64,000 nt of DNA from JAPUDS01 sp964536265 (GCA_964536265.1 CAZHVV010000002.1:1-64000); one strand, 5' to 3'; counted from the stretch's first letter, positions 17,469 through 25,268 are shown. A program made the numbers and translations. The notes: generated from the letters alone by a model not told the origin.

Positions 17469-17929
17469 CTAGATTGCCGATAAGCCGGGTTCTGGCTGAG
17501 GACATTTCTGTCCCGAGACGATCATCTATCTAGATCGTTGGTTGCCCAACGATTCAAGCGGCATAATTGATTCACTGAACGAACAGCCCCCATTCGCGGT
17601 GGAATGGTTGTAAACCGCCTTGCAGCTGACAGGGTTTACCTCTCTTGCGTGTCACCACGCAAGACTGTGGGCTCTTACCCGGTTAATTCAACGCGTCATA
17701 CGACACGAGAAGGACCCTCACCATACGGTGAGCACTCTTTTCACCCTTTCCGACCATGAAAATCATGGTAGGTGGTATATGTTTCTGTGGCACTTTCCCT
17801 AAGGTTTCCCTTGGTTGCCGTTAACAACTGTCAATGTTCTACGCTGCCCGGACTTTCCTCCTGACACCTACTTGCTACTAAAATGATTAGTAACCAGAAG
17901 GTGCCAGGCGATCGTCTAGCAATCTAGCA
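17467..17929 (-). ncRNA. rnpB: RNase P RNA (bacterial type A-like)
   Basis: The universal 5' core GAGGAAAGTCCGGGC is present on the minus strand near 17846-17860, and the 3' core AACCCGGCTTATCGGC near 17474-17489. The two ends pair through GCTAGATTGC and GCAATCTAGC to form helix P1. This is the catalytic RNA that matures tRNA 5' ends. TATACT at 17936-17941 lies just upstream as a -10 box, overlapping the stop region of the Nudix-RNase H gene. Ends are approximate. Confidence 0.95.
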
Positions 17930-17945
17930 TACACAAGTATACCAT

Positions 17946-18824
17946 CTAAGTTAATTTAGATTGTTCTTGGTCGAGAATCCTATTCACTATTCCGTCGGCT
18001 AACGCGTTGTATTCACGGAGAACGTGTGTAAAAGTCACTTTCTCGAATCGTGCCATTAGTTCCTTGATACGCTGGTGAATCGGTGAAAGATCCTGGTTTT
18101 TGATTCTATAGACTCCGTTCATCTGATTTACGACAAGGAGACTATCTAGCCTCATATCTAGAACTGTTGCCTCAAGCTCAAGAGCCTTTTCAAGTGCTAA
18201 GTATAATGCTTGATATTCAGCAACATTATTAGTAGTAATCCCAAGAAATGTACCACCTTCAGCCACAACTCTATCTGTTGTATCAATTAGAACATAACCC
18301 GCTGCAGATGGTCCTGGGTTACCACGAGATCCCCCATCGCAATATCCAACAAGCTCTTGATACGTTGCGTTTTTCGCATCGTCTATGGTCATCATGTCCG
18401 GTTCTCTCCCTGGTGCAAAGGGTACAGGTTGCATGCCCAGTAACTGTTGTGTTGATTGTGTTATTTCGTTTAGTTGTATTTCTGACATCTTCTTCCATAC
18501 ATATTTATCGTATTCATTACTCAACGTAATATCATGATTGACTGGACTAAGACTTGTTTCGAATAGTAAGAAGACATATTGCACCTCACGATCATCGGGG
18601 TCGATGAATGTCATAACATCGACTAGTTGCGTCGTCTCTGGTGATACACTTAGGTGAATCTTCAGAGCATGGCGGAGTGCGTCCTCTGGTTGCTGATAAA
18701 TATGGACGCGACCTCCCGGCAGCTCAAAAAGACCCTGTATGCTCGGCCGACCGCCTTGTCGTCTCAGTAACAAGATTTTATCATCTTGCTTAATAATGGC
18801 TCGTGTTACAACTTTTTGTTTCAT
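17946..18824 (-). CDS. Fusion of Nudix-like domain and RNase H type I domain
   Basis: A 292-residue two-domain protein. Residues 1-130 have a Nudix fold signature (TRAIIKQDDKILLLRRQGG, ELPGGRV), but the Nudix box REUxEE is replaced by RHALKI, so the catalytic glutamates are missing. Residues 155-285 are an RNase HI-like domain with YCDGGSRGNPGP, and acidic residues Asp163, Glu203, Asp227 and Asp277 form the expected DEDD set, so RNA cleavage in RNA-DNA hybrids is plausible. The start ATG 18824 is 13 nt from TAAAAT (18838-18843), so the leader is very short. It stands alone between 6S-like RNA and RNase P RNA. Confidence 0.85.
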   Translation of the reverse strand: MKQKVVTRAIIKQDDKILLLRRQGGRPSIQGLFELPGGRVHIYQQPEDALRHALKIHLSVSPETTQLVDVMTFIDPDDREVQYVFLLFETSLSPVNHDITLSNEYDKYVWKKMSEIQLNEITQSTQQLLGMQPVPFAPGREPDMMTIDDAKNATYQELVGYCDGGSRGNPGPSAAGYVLIDTTDRVVAEGGTFLGITTNNVAEYQALYLALEKALELEATVLDMRLDSLLVVNQMNGVYRIKNQDLSPIHQRIKELMARFEKVTFTHVLREYNALADGIVNRILDQEQSKLT

Positions 18825-18879
18825 GATGTTTGATTGTATTTTAGCATAAACTTAATGAAAAAGCAATGGTCTGGATGCT

Positions 18880-19033
18880 GTAGTAATATCCTCCGAGACC
18901 CGTCGAGGGCAGATAATCCCCGCGTAAATGCAAGGTGGGTTCTCTCATGCGCCAATCAAAGATTCGCGCGAATATTGAAATCCCTTTCACGATTTGTTAG
19001 GAAATCATGAACCCTCGACGGATCTCGAAGGAC
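18880..19033 (-). ncRNA. Structured RNA with long closing stem, 6S-like candidate
   Basis: The two ends pair over about 20 positions (minus strand TCCTTCGAGATCCGTCGAGGG with CCCTCGACGGGTCTCGGAGGA). The 3' arm resembles the 3' arm of E. coli 6S RNA. Between them lies a ~100-nt central region with a 10-bp hairpin (TTCATGATTT/AAATCGTGAA). A TATAAT box at 19040-19045 on the minus strand lies just upstream, inside the end of the protease gene. 6S RNA would sequester RNA polymerase in slow growth. The strong internal hairpin is unusual for 6S, so the class is uncertain. Confidence 0.55.
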
Positions 19034-19040
19034 ACTTTTA

Positions 19041-19676
19041 TTATACTACGTTCACGCCGAACAGTGCCGCGAAAAGACTAATGAAGAAGTTGATGGCAGT
19101 GGTCATAAATTGGCCAATTGCACTCCCAAACAGCATGACGATAGCAAACACAAGAAGAACACCGTACCGCTCAAGCCACTCCATCCCCCGTCTTGCCCAA
19201 TCTGGGGCAAATGCATACAGAATACGTGAACCATCAAGCGGAGGAATCGGCAACATATTAAAGACGAAGAAGCCGAGATTAACTGAGACAGTGACGCCAA
19301 ATACTAGACCCCATAAGCCGGAGGGTTCACCGGCTATGGCATAGATTGCAAATGCAAAAAAAGCAATCAATAGGTTAGTGAGTGGCCCGGCAATGCCTAC
19401 AAGAGCTGCACCGAATTCACCGTATCGTACGCGAGTAGGATTGAATGGTACTGGTTTCGCACCACCGAAGATTGGAAGTCCAGATACAGCGAGTGCCATC
19501 GGCAACAGAAGAGTAAGGAACGGATCAATGTGAGCGACAGGGTTTAGTGTCAAGCGTCCTTGTGCTTTTGCAGTATCATCACCTAACCAATACGCAACGT
19601 AGCCATGCATAGCTTCATGTAATGTCATCGAAAAAAGAATGACGACAAGCACTAAAATAACATATGTAATATCCAT
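19041..19676 (-). CDS. Site-2 protease family (M50B) membrane metalloprotease
   Basis: A 211-residue multi-pass protein with the zinc motif HEAMH (His20-His24) in the first membrane segment and NMLPIPPLDGSRI (Asp148) as the second zinc-ligand motif. NPVAHIDP is also typical. M50B enzymes cut transmembrane helices inside the bilayer; the substrate here is unknown and no anti-sigma gene is adjacent. ATG 19676 is 8 nt from an extended -10 (TGGTATAAT, core 19685-19690) with no ribosome site, predicting a leaderless mRNA. Confidence 0.9.
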   Translation of the reverse strand: MDITYVILVLVVILFSMTLHEAMHGYVAYWLGDDTAKAQGRLTLNPVAHIDPFLTLLLPMALAVSGLPIFGGAKPVPFNPTRVRYGEFGAALVGIAGPLTNLLIAFFAFAIYAIAGEPSGLWGLVFGVTVSVNLGFFVFNMLPIPPLDGSRILYAFAPDWARRGMEWLERYGVLLVFAIVMLFGSAIGQFMTTAINFFISLFAALFGVNVV

Positions 19677-19702
19677 TAGTATGTATTATACCACCCTACC
19701 CC

Positions 19703-19731
19703 TTGACCTACAGAGGAAAAAAAGATAGTAT
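19703..19731 (+). promoter_or_regulatory. rpmB promoter
   Basis: TTGACC (19703-19708), 17-nt spacer, TAGTAT (19726-19731), transcription start near 19738. It is divergent from the protease promoter, whose -10 lies at 19685-19690. Confidence 0.7.
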
Positions 19732-19759
19732 AGAACGGTTAATTGAAAGGTTTATACGC

Positions 19760-19957
19760 ATGACAGCACGATGTGAAGTCACCGGTAAAGGTAAGCAGCA
19801 CGGAAACAACGTGAGCTTTTCTTTGCGCCGGACAAAGCGTGTTTTCAAGCCAAATCTTCAGAAGAAGACTTTTTTTGTCGATGGTCAAAAGGTCACCATG
19901 ACCCTTTCGACTCAAGCCATCCGGACACTCAAGAAAAAGGGTGTTTTGGCGAAATAA
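19760..19957 (+). CDS. rpmB: 50S ribosomal protein L28
   Basis: A 65-residue protein beginning MTARCEVTGKGKQHGNNVS, with LRRTKRVFKPNLQKK, typical of L28. The start at 19760 is preferred over an open frame from 19703, because the latter would begin in the promoter's -35 box and lacks homology. Followed by a terminator, so monocistronic. Confidence 0.95.
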   Translation: MTARCEVTGKGKQHGNNVSFSLRRTKRVFKPNLQKKTFFVDGQKVTMTLSTQAIRTLKKKGVLAK

Positions 19958-19972
19958 CACGGACCAAGTTAT

Positions 19973-20006
19973 AAAAAACCGCTCACATATCGTGAGCGGT
20001 TTTTTA
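19973..20006. terminator. Bidirectional terminator
   Basis: AAAAAACCGCTCAC, a short loop, and GTGAGCGGTTTTTT. It ends rpmB on the plus strand and the MBL-fold gene on the minus strand. Confidence 0.9.
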
Positions 20007-20024
20007 TATTTACTCGTATATTGA

Positions 20025-20648
20025 CTATGAGCTGCGGGTGATGACAATGACTGTCTGAGTCTCTGGTACTACCCCACCTTTTACCTTCCATTTCGCAACA
20101 GTCTCAGAAGCGGCACCAAGCTCTTTTATAAAGGGCTCTAATTCCTCTTGTGGAACTTCGTATGATAGATGTGAATCCGCATAATGTGTCGGGATAATAA
20201 CTTTCGGGTCAATTTTGTGCACCATTTCAACCGCATGATGAGCATCCAGCGTGTACCCGCCGCCGCCAATAGGTACGATAAGCACATCAACCATACCGAT
20301 ACTTTCCAGCTGTTCATCACTTAAGGGAGTTGCGACATGACCGAGCACGGCAACAGTAAGATCAGAAAAAACAATTCTGTACATTGTAGCCGCTTGTGAA
20401 CCATCAAAATCAATGAGCCTGCCTGCAGGTATCCCTACGACTGATATATTATTGACCTCATACTCACCAGGCATATCAATTGTGATACGGCCATGACCCG
20501 TTGCAAACTCTGGCTGTGTTGCAACTTCAACTGCGTTGTCATCAACAGCTGATTTTGCCCCAAGATTTGCGATGTTACCGTCAATCACCAACGCACCTTG
20601 CTTTGATGTTATAACGACACAGTTTCCACCTTTATATTCAAAATCCAT
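20025..20648 (-). CDS. MBL-fold (UlaG/COG2220-like) protein
   Basis: A 207-residue metallo-beta-lactamase-fold protein of the UlaG-like group, shown by GGNCVVITSKQGALVIDG at the start and VDVLIVPIGGGGYTLDAHHAVEM and PKVIIPTHY towards the end. The usual HxHxDH zinc motif is missing, so activity as a hydrolase is doubtful, although late His residues are kept. It lies 22 nt downstream of the wHTH/nucleotidyltransferase gene and is probably co-transcribed. Confidence 0.75.
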   Translation of the reverse strand: MDFEYKGGNCVVITSKQGALVIDGNIANLGAKSAVDDNAVEVATQPEFATGHGRITIDMPGEYEVNNISVVGIPAGRLIDFDGSQAATMYRIVFSDLTVAVLGHVATPLSDEQLESIGMVDVLIVPIGGGGYTLDAHHAVEMVHKIDPKVIIPTHYADSHLSYEVPQEELEPFIKELGAASETVAKWKVKGGVVPETQTVIVITRSS

Positions 20649-20670
20649 CTTACTTCCCTTTCATTATCAT

Positions 20671-21261
20671 TTATTCAAGTATTTGTTCAGTATCAGCAAT
20701 GACAGTATGTTTCGTTGACAACACCGACAAGACGAAGCGGTCACGGATACTCAACCGATAATAGAAGTCCTGGTATTCCATGACGACATAATTCAACGTT
20801 TTACTCTCATCTTGTTCAAGCTCACGAATAAATTTCTTTGTTTGTGTCTTGTTGATAGACCCGACGAGCAGCACATCCACCTCAGCATCAGAACCGTGCA
20901 CGAGCTTACCACTGAGAATTGCAACCCGCACGTCGCCGAGAGGCTTCAGACGCTTCGTCCAATCACCCACTGCATCAACCTCTTCGATAGCCTTCGACTC
21001 AGGAGATGCAGTGACAAATATTTGTCGCATCGGCTCATAGTGCAGATACTTCTGGTTGACTTCATAATACAATTTATTGTTTGAGTTTTCACTTTGTATA
21101 ATCCCGACATTAAGCATATTTGCAAGCTCACGTCGCACGGAGTTAATCTGTTCGTCTATTTTACGTGTAATTTCACGTACATAAAACGCTCGTCCTGGGT
21201 TATTCAGGAACAAGTGTAATAATTTTACTCGTGTTTTTGAACCAAATAATGCGTCAATCAT
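20671..21261 (-). CDS. Winged-helix regulator with nucleotidyltransferase-like domain
   Basis: A 196-residue protein. Residues 1-75 form an ArsR/MarR-like winged helix (KTRVKLLHLFLNNPGRAFYVREITRKI). Residues 95-180 resemble a nucleotidyltransferase core with LSGKLVHGSDAEVDVLLVG, where the Gly-Ser and Asp-x-Asp-like residues sit as in the Pol-beta superfamily. Such fusions occur as transcription regulators; the target is unknown. The downstream MBL gene is the obvious candidate operon partner. Confidence 0.7.
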   Translation of the reverse strand: MIDALFGSKTRVKLLHLFLNNPGRAFYVREITRKIDEQINSVRRELANMLNVGIIQSENSNNKLYYEVNQKYLHYEPMRQIFVTASPESKAIEEVDAVGDWTKRLKPLGDVRVAILSGKLVHGSDAEVDVLLVGSINKTQTKKFIRELEQDESKTLNYVVMEYQDFYYRLSIRDRFVLSVLSTKHTVIADTEQILE

Positions 21262-21302
21262 AGAATAACTACCCTTTTCTTTCGCTTACTATGGTAGCAC
21301 TT

Positions 21303-22214
21303 TTATTGAACCGAGTCACGAGTGATTTTCGAAAAATTGTCGAGAATAGTGTCAAAATACTGTTCAGCGGCTTCAACGGGGAGCCAAGTCACGAAATCAT
21401 GTCGACGCAACCAGGTAATTTGGCGTTTTGCCAAGCGCAAGTCGCGTGTTACGAGTTTCTGCTTCGCAGTGTCTTCGTCGATTTCATTTTGTAACAATTG
21501 TGCAACAATCTCGTATGCATTACTTGTCATTGCTTGGCTATTTTCATGATACATACCTAACATCTGTTGTGTTTCTTGCACCAATCCTGACTCAAACATC
21601 AGCTGAATCCTTTGAGATATATGCTGCCGCAAAACGTCTCTGTCGATGTTCAGTGCTACTACGTATGTTGATGTATCGGGTTGCATCTTTCTTGAGGTAA
21701 TAGTGTTGTTTTTTTCAATACACCTTATGAGGTAACGTCTATTATTTTGGTTCTCAGGCAATGGTAATTGTTGTGCTAGAATCATCGTTCGTAACTCATC
21801 AGTTGAGAGTAGGGTAAGCTTATTGCGCAACTCCGTATTGACACCTGGACCAAGTTTGAAGTCGAGAATGACACTATCGATATATAGTCCACTACCGCCC
21901 ACAAGTAGCGGAATTTTTCCGCGTGAACGTATGTCATCTATGATTCGGAATACTTGCTGTTGAAAATCGTAGACGCTATATGGTTCACCCGGAGATACAA
22001 CGTCAAGCATCCAATGGCGCACTGTTTTTTGTTCAGATTGCGTTGGCTTTGCTGTGGCAATATCCATACCTTTGTAGATTGTTCGAGAATCAGCGCAGAT
22101 AATCTCGCCACCCCACTTTTTAGCCAGTTTAATAGCAAGTCCTGACTTGCCGCTCGCTGTCGGACCAGTGATAACTATGAGTGGAATCTGGGATATTAAA
22201 GAGTCTTGCAACAT
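21303..22214 (-). CDS. miaA: tRNA dimethylallyltransferase
   Basis: A 303-residue enzyme that puts an isopentenyl group on A37 of tRNAs reading UNN codons. The P-loop GPTASGKS is at residues 17-24, DSRTIYKGMDIATAKPT near 40 is the MiaA signature, and VGGSGLYIDSV follows. The start is the ATG at 22214, overlapping the preceding TGA by one base (TGATG) with GGAGG about 9 nt upstream; a GTG at 22229 is less likely. It is translationally coupled to the alkyltransferase-like gene. Confidence 0.95.
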   Translation of the reverse strand: MLQDSLISQIPLIVITGPTASGKSGLAIKLAKKWGGEIICADSRTIYKGMDIATAKPTQSEQKTVRHWMLDVVSPGEPYSVYDFQQQVFRIIDDIRSRGKIPLLVGGSGLYIDSVILDFKLGPGVNTELRNKLTLLSTDELRTMILAQQLPLPENQNNRRYLIRCIEKNNTITSRKMQPDTSTYVVALNIDRDVLRQHISQRIQLMFESGLVQETQQMLGMYHENSQAMTSNAYEIVAQLLQNEIDEDTAKQKLVTRDLRLAKRQITWLRRHDFVTWLPVEAAEQYFDTILDNFSKITRDSVQ

Positions 22215-22522
22215 CACGATGGCCTCCACCGACGGATAGCAAAATCATCAATTATAAACGTATCATTCACTAATACTCCTTCAGCTTCAAGCATAGCTTT
22301 CTGGCCTTCTCGACCTCCGTAATACCCACTGGCAAGGCCGCCCTTGCGGTTAACCACTCGATGCCATGGTAAATTTGAGGGACCGAAGTGAGCCACTCCA
22401 CCTACTTGTCGTGCGGCATATGGATGCCCTACTAGGGCTGCTATATCACCATAGCTCATAACCCGCCCTTCGGGAATCTGGGCGACAAGTTCACATACAT
22501 CGTTACGAAAGTTACCTGACAT
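22214..22522 (-). CDS. Alkyltransferase-like (ATL) protein
   Basis: A 102-residue protein equal to the C-terminal DNA-binding domain of O6-alkylguanine-DNA alkyltransferase (YGDIAALVGHPYAARQVGG; SGYYGGREGQKAMLEAEG). The active-site PCHRV is replaced by PWHRV (Trp53), the mark of ATL proteins. These bind O6-alkylguanine and flag it for nucleotide excision repair instead of removing the alkyl group. The ATG at 22522 follows a possible TAGCAT box by 9 nt. It overlaps miaA by one base. Confidence 0.9.
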   Translation of the reverse strand: MSGNFRNDVCELVAQIPEGRVMSYGDIAALVGHPYAARQVGGVAHFGPSNLPWHRVVNRKGGLASGYYGGREGQKAMLEAEGVLVNDTFIIDDFAIRRWRPS

Positions 22523-22534
22523 GTCTGTTCTATG

Positions 22535-24412
22535 CTAAATTGATGATTTACTCACCCGCCCCTTGACCTCATGTGAGAGGCTCGTGAAGAATTGTCGCAC
22601 ATCATATGTCGCGTCCTCGCGTCCCTCAACAGCGAGATCAGCACGCACTCGTGGACGTAGACGATTTTCCGCAACCTCTTTATCGCCAATTACGAGCGTA
22701 TATGGCACCTTCCATATCTCACTACTCCTAATCTTCTTGCCAACCGACTCCTTGCTATCGTCGACAAAACATCGAATACCCGCGGTATGGGCTTGCTCTT
22801 TCAACATCTCAACAAATGTAACCACTTCCGCGCTGTCATTCACTTGTACTATACGAAGTTGCTCTGGTGCAACCCAAAGTGGGAATTTACCAGCAGTATG
22901 CTCGATATAAACGCTCATAAAGCGCTCGTGCGAGCCCATAATTGCACAGTGCACCATAACTATACGTTCCTCGTCGCCATTTTCATTCGTACAAAAGAGA
23001 TTGAACCCTTCAGGTTGATTAAAATCGAGCTGAATAGTTGCTACCTGATGTTCTCGTCCGATAGCATCATGCGCCATAAAGTCGATTTTTGGCCCATAAA
23101 ATGCTGCTTCCCCAATACTGTTTACAAACTTATCACCCACCTTGGACTTTACGATATCTAATAGCTGGGCTTCAGTGCTGAGCCATTTATCTTCGAAACC
23201 TGCATACGCAGCCATATTCTTTGGATCATGTGTTGAAAGATGTACTTTTAGGTCTTCGAAGCCAAGTATGCCATAGAACTGCTCGACAATTTCCCATATC
23301 TTGATCGCCTCTTCTTTAACTTGCGAAGCGCGACAGAAAATATGGGCGTCGTCTTGGGTAATACCCCTCACCCGGCTCAAGCCTCCGAGCTCACCACTCT
23401 GTTCATCACGATATACCATCGTCGTTTCACGATAGCGGATTGGCAAATCACGGTAACTACGTGGTTGTGACGCATAAATTTGCGTATGATGAGGACAATT
23501 CATTGGCTTCATTGCAAATTCGTGCCCTTCACGAGTCGTGATGCGGAAAAGCTCGTCTTTGAACTTCGCCCAGTGACCACTTCGTTCATACAGTTCTTTC
23601 TTCGTTATATGAGGAATTGAAACCTGCATAAAGCCATCATTGTCACGTAGCTCTTGGACATACTTATCAATCTCGTTCTTAACAATCGTGCCTCGAGGTG
23701 TCCAGAGCGGCAAACCTTGTCCGACTAAATCAGAAAAAACGAAAAGGTCGAGTTCTTTACCAATTTTACGGTGATCTCGCTTTTTGGCTTCTTCAAGCAT
23801 TGTGAGATGCGAGTCAAGCTCCTCTTTTGTTGCGAATGCGACTCCATAGAGGCGTTGCATCTGAGCATTCTTCTCATTGCCACGCCAGTACGCACCAGCA
23901 ACGCGCATCAGTTTGAAAGCGCCAACCTTGCCAGTACTTTCTGCGTGCGGACCACGACAGAGATCTGTAAAGTCGCCGTCGGTATAGAAAGATACGTCAA
24001 CGACGCTCTGAACTGCAGCATGCGCCGTACCACTTACCCCGGCTGGTAGCTCCATCCCCATCATCGTGGCATCGAGTTCGCTTGCGAGTGTCGTGCCTTC
24101 TCGCTTTAAATCATTGAGTAATTCGGCTTTATAGGGCTGTTTGACCTCTTTTGCCCATGCGAGAGCATCATCTATCGGCTTATCTGTTCGTTCAAACGGA
24201 TAATCCTTGTTGATAACCGTTCGCATCTCTTTTTCAATCTTTTTGAAGTCAGCTTCAGATATTTTTATGTCACCGAGATCAATATCATAATAAAAACCAT
24301 TCTCAACGACAGGTCCAACGCCAAATTTCGCCTCTGGCCACAGGTGTTGTACTGCCTGGGCGGTGATGTGAGCAAGGCTGTGTCGCATTGCGTAGAGTTG
24401 TTCGTCGGTCAT
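22535..24412 (-). CDS. thrS: Threonyl-tRNA synthetase lacking the TGS domain
   Basis: Class II aminoacyl-tRNA synthetase, 625 residues. The protein starts directly with the editing domain (RHSLAHITAQAVQHLWPEA, with the HxxxH zinc motif). The N-terminal TGS domain of ~60 residues found in E. coli ThrRS is absent. The catalytic core has the MNCPHH motif with the zinc-binding Cys, RYRETTMVYRDE (motif 2) and the C-terminal anticodon-binding domain. AGGAG lies 7 nt before the ATG, preceded by a T-box leader that should turn the gene on when tRNA-Thr is uncharged. Confidence 0.96.
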   Translation of the reverse strand: MTDEQLYAMRHSLAHITAQAVQHLWPEAKFGVGPVVENGFYYDIDLGDIKISEADFKKIEKEMRTVINKDYPFERTDKPIDDALAWAKEVKQPYKAELLNDLKREGTTLASELDATMMGMELPAGVSGTAHAAVQSVVDVSFYTDGDFTDLCRGPHAESTGKVGAFKLMRVAGAYWRGNEKNAQMQRLYGVAFATKEELDSHLTMLEEAKKRDHRKIGKELDLFVFSDLVGQGLPLWTPRGTIVKNEIDKYVQELRDNDGFMQVSIPHITKKELYERSGHWAKFKDELFRITTREGHEFAMKPMNCPHHTQIYASQPRSYRDLPIRYRETTMVYRDEQSGELGGLSRVRGITQDDAHIFCRASQVKEEAIKIWEIVEQFYGILGFEDLKVHLSTHDPKNMAAYAGFEDKWLSTEAQLLDIVKSKVGDKFVNSIGEAAFYGPKIDFMAHDAIGREHQVATIQLDFNQPEGFNLFCTNENGDEERIVMVHCAIMGSHERFMSVYIEHTAGKFPLWVAPEQLRIVQVNDSAEVVTFVEMLKEQAHTAGIRCFVDDSKESVGKKIRSSEIWKVPYTLVIGDKEVAENRLRPRVRADLAVEGREDATYDVRQFFTSLSHEVKGRVSKSSI

Positions 24413-24590
24413 ATTTTCTCCTATTTATAAAAATAAACATGCCACGTGAGACATTCGTCTCTAGCATGTTTCGGGCCCGTAACGGTTTACAGGCTGTTCC
24501 ACCGAAAACTTTCACTCTTCCCTGTCACGATATCGCTCGTTCTGGGCGTGCCAACGAAGCTCCGCGGATGGTTAGGCCGCCTCTTTGCTT
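24413..24590 (-). promoter_or_regulatory. T-box riboswitch leader of thrS
   Basis: The minus-strand leader starts from an extended -10 (TGCTACAAT, core 24597-24602). It contains an antiterminator of T-box form: helix A1 TTTCGG/CCGAAA (24502-24507 with 24469-24474), a 7-nt bulge TGGAACA (24495-24501; consensus UGGNACC), and helix A2 with a 4-nt loop (24475-24494). A competing terminator follows (AAACATGC/GCATGTTT with an ATTTTT run, 24429-24471). The variable bulge base A matches the U discriminator of the tRNA-Thr at 27316-27391. An ACC threonine codon in the first hairpin could be the specifier. Stem I appears very short. Confidence 0.78.
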
Positions 24591-24609
24591 ATAGATATTG
24601 TAGCATAAC

Positions 24610-24638
24610 TTGCGTGTAACCTCTGTTTTTGCTACAAT
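24610..24638 (+). promoter_or_regulatory. Promoter upstream of tRNA-Val
   Basis: TTGCGT (24610-24615), 17-nt spacer, TACAAT (24633-24638). Transcription would begin near 24645 and read through the tRNA-like fragment before tRNA-Val. It is divergent from the thrS promoter. Confidence 0.65.
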
Positions 24639-24653
24639 TTTTCGTGTTAACAA

Positions 24654-24756
24654 GGGCGATTAGCTCATTTGGGGAGCCTTCAGCGAAGATAGTAGCACTG
24701 AGCTCTAGCCAAATGACAGTAACCAGCTGCCTAATTGGTCGTACTTTAAACTATTC
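24654..24756 (+). other. tRNA-Val 5' fragment with inverted tRNA piece
   Basis: The first 19 bases of tRNA-Val (GGGCGATTAGCTCATTTGG) are repeated exactly at 24654-24672, then diverge. At 24702-24716 the 15-mer GCTCTAGCCAAATGA is the exact inverse complement of the tRNA D-arm region 24768-24782. Both lie in the transcript leading to tRNA-Val. The copy has no complete cloverleaf, so it is not a working tRNA. It may be a rearrangement scar or part of the precursor's structure. Confidence 0.6.
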
Positions 24757-24833
24757 GGGCGATTAGCTCATTTGGCTAGAGCGCAACATTGACGTTGTTG
24801 AGGTGATAGGTTCGAATCCTATATCGCCCACCA
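24757..24833 (+). tRNA. tRNA-Val (GAC)
   Basis: A full cloverleaf can be drawn: acceptor GGGCGAT/ATCGCCC, D-arm GCTC/GAGC, anticodon arm CAACA TTGACGT TGTTG with anticodon GAC, T-arm with GGTTCGAATCC, discriminator A and an encoded CCA. Confidence 0.95.
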
Positions 24834-24840
24834 TACTAAT

Positions 24841-24866
24841 AACACTTCCCACGAGGAGGTGTTTTT
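24841..24866 (+). terminator. Terminator after tRNA-Val
   Basis: AACACTTCC, short loop, GGAGGTGTT and TTT on the plus strand, 7 nt after the CCA. Confidence 0.8.
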
Positions 24867-25029
24867 AGTATGTAACAGAGGTGAATATGCTTTCCCACAA
24901 GTTTGGCGGACTTTTCCACATTGATATTTGTAGTATATTTACCACAATATATCATGAATCGCATATGGTTTTTCATCTGTTATTTTATGGTGTATACGAT
25001 TTGTGATATATATCGTGCATACGCTATAC

Positions 25030-25058
25030 TTGACATAAATAAGTACTTGTGCTAATAT
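25030..25058 (+). promoter_or_regulatory. Consensus promoter of the leaderless small gene
   Basis: TTGACA (25030-25035), 17-nt spacer ending in TGC, TAATAT (25053-25058). ATG follows 7 nt after the -10, exactly where transcription should start. The stretch 24867-25029 upstream is AT-rich and holds a single TTTTCCACA (near 24913) but no gene. Confidence 0.8.
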
Positions 25059-25065
25059 ACTAGTT

Positions 25066-25173
25066 ATGGATACTCAACCAGCCACAATCAAGAGTACCGG
25101 TAGTTCTAAGCTAGCAACATTTCCCCTGTATTTTGAGATGACGCCAGCACCTATTACGCGTACAAAGCGTTAA
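25066..25173 (+). CDS. Leaderless 35-residue small protein, function unknown
   Basis: An ATG at the predicted transcription start of a near-perfect promoter opens a 35-codon frame. It starts MDTQPATIKSTG, has a short hydrophobic/aromatic middle (LATFPLYFEM) and a basic end (RTKR), and stops with TAA at 25171. A terminator follows, so the unit is promoter, small gene and terminator. No signal peptide or clear membrane helix is present. The family is not recognised. The evidence is architecture only, so a non-coding transcript cannot be excluded. Confidence 0.6.
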   Translation: MDTQPATIKSTGSSKLATFPLYFEMTPAPITRTKR

Positions 25174-25205
25174 GGAATCAATCACTTATTTACGTACTAT
25201 CGGCT

Positions 25206-25247
25206 CGCCGTCCCCTTTGTCCTCGTGATAAGGGGGCGTTTCTTTAT
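25206..25247 (+). terminator. Terminator of the small gene
   Basis: CGCCGTCCCCTT, loop, AAGGGGGCG then TTTCTTT on the plus strand. It also separates the unit from the convergent glycosyltransferase gene. Confidence 0.75.
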
Positions 25248-25268
25248 CTGAAGCAGTAGTATTCGATG

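Noticed and set aside
19703..19759. Longer rpmB frame starting at 19703.
   Set aside because: The extra 19 residues do not fit L28 and would begin in the promoter region; ATG 19760 gives the family's usual start.
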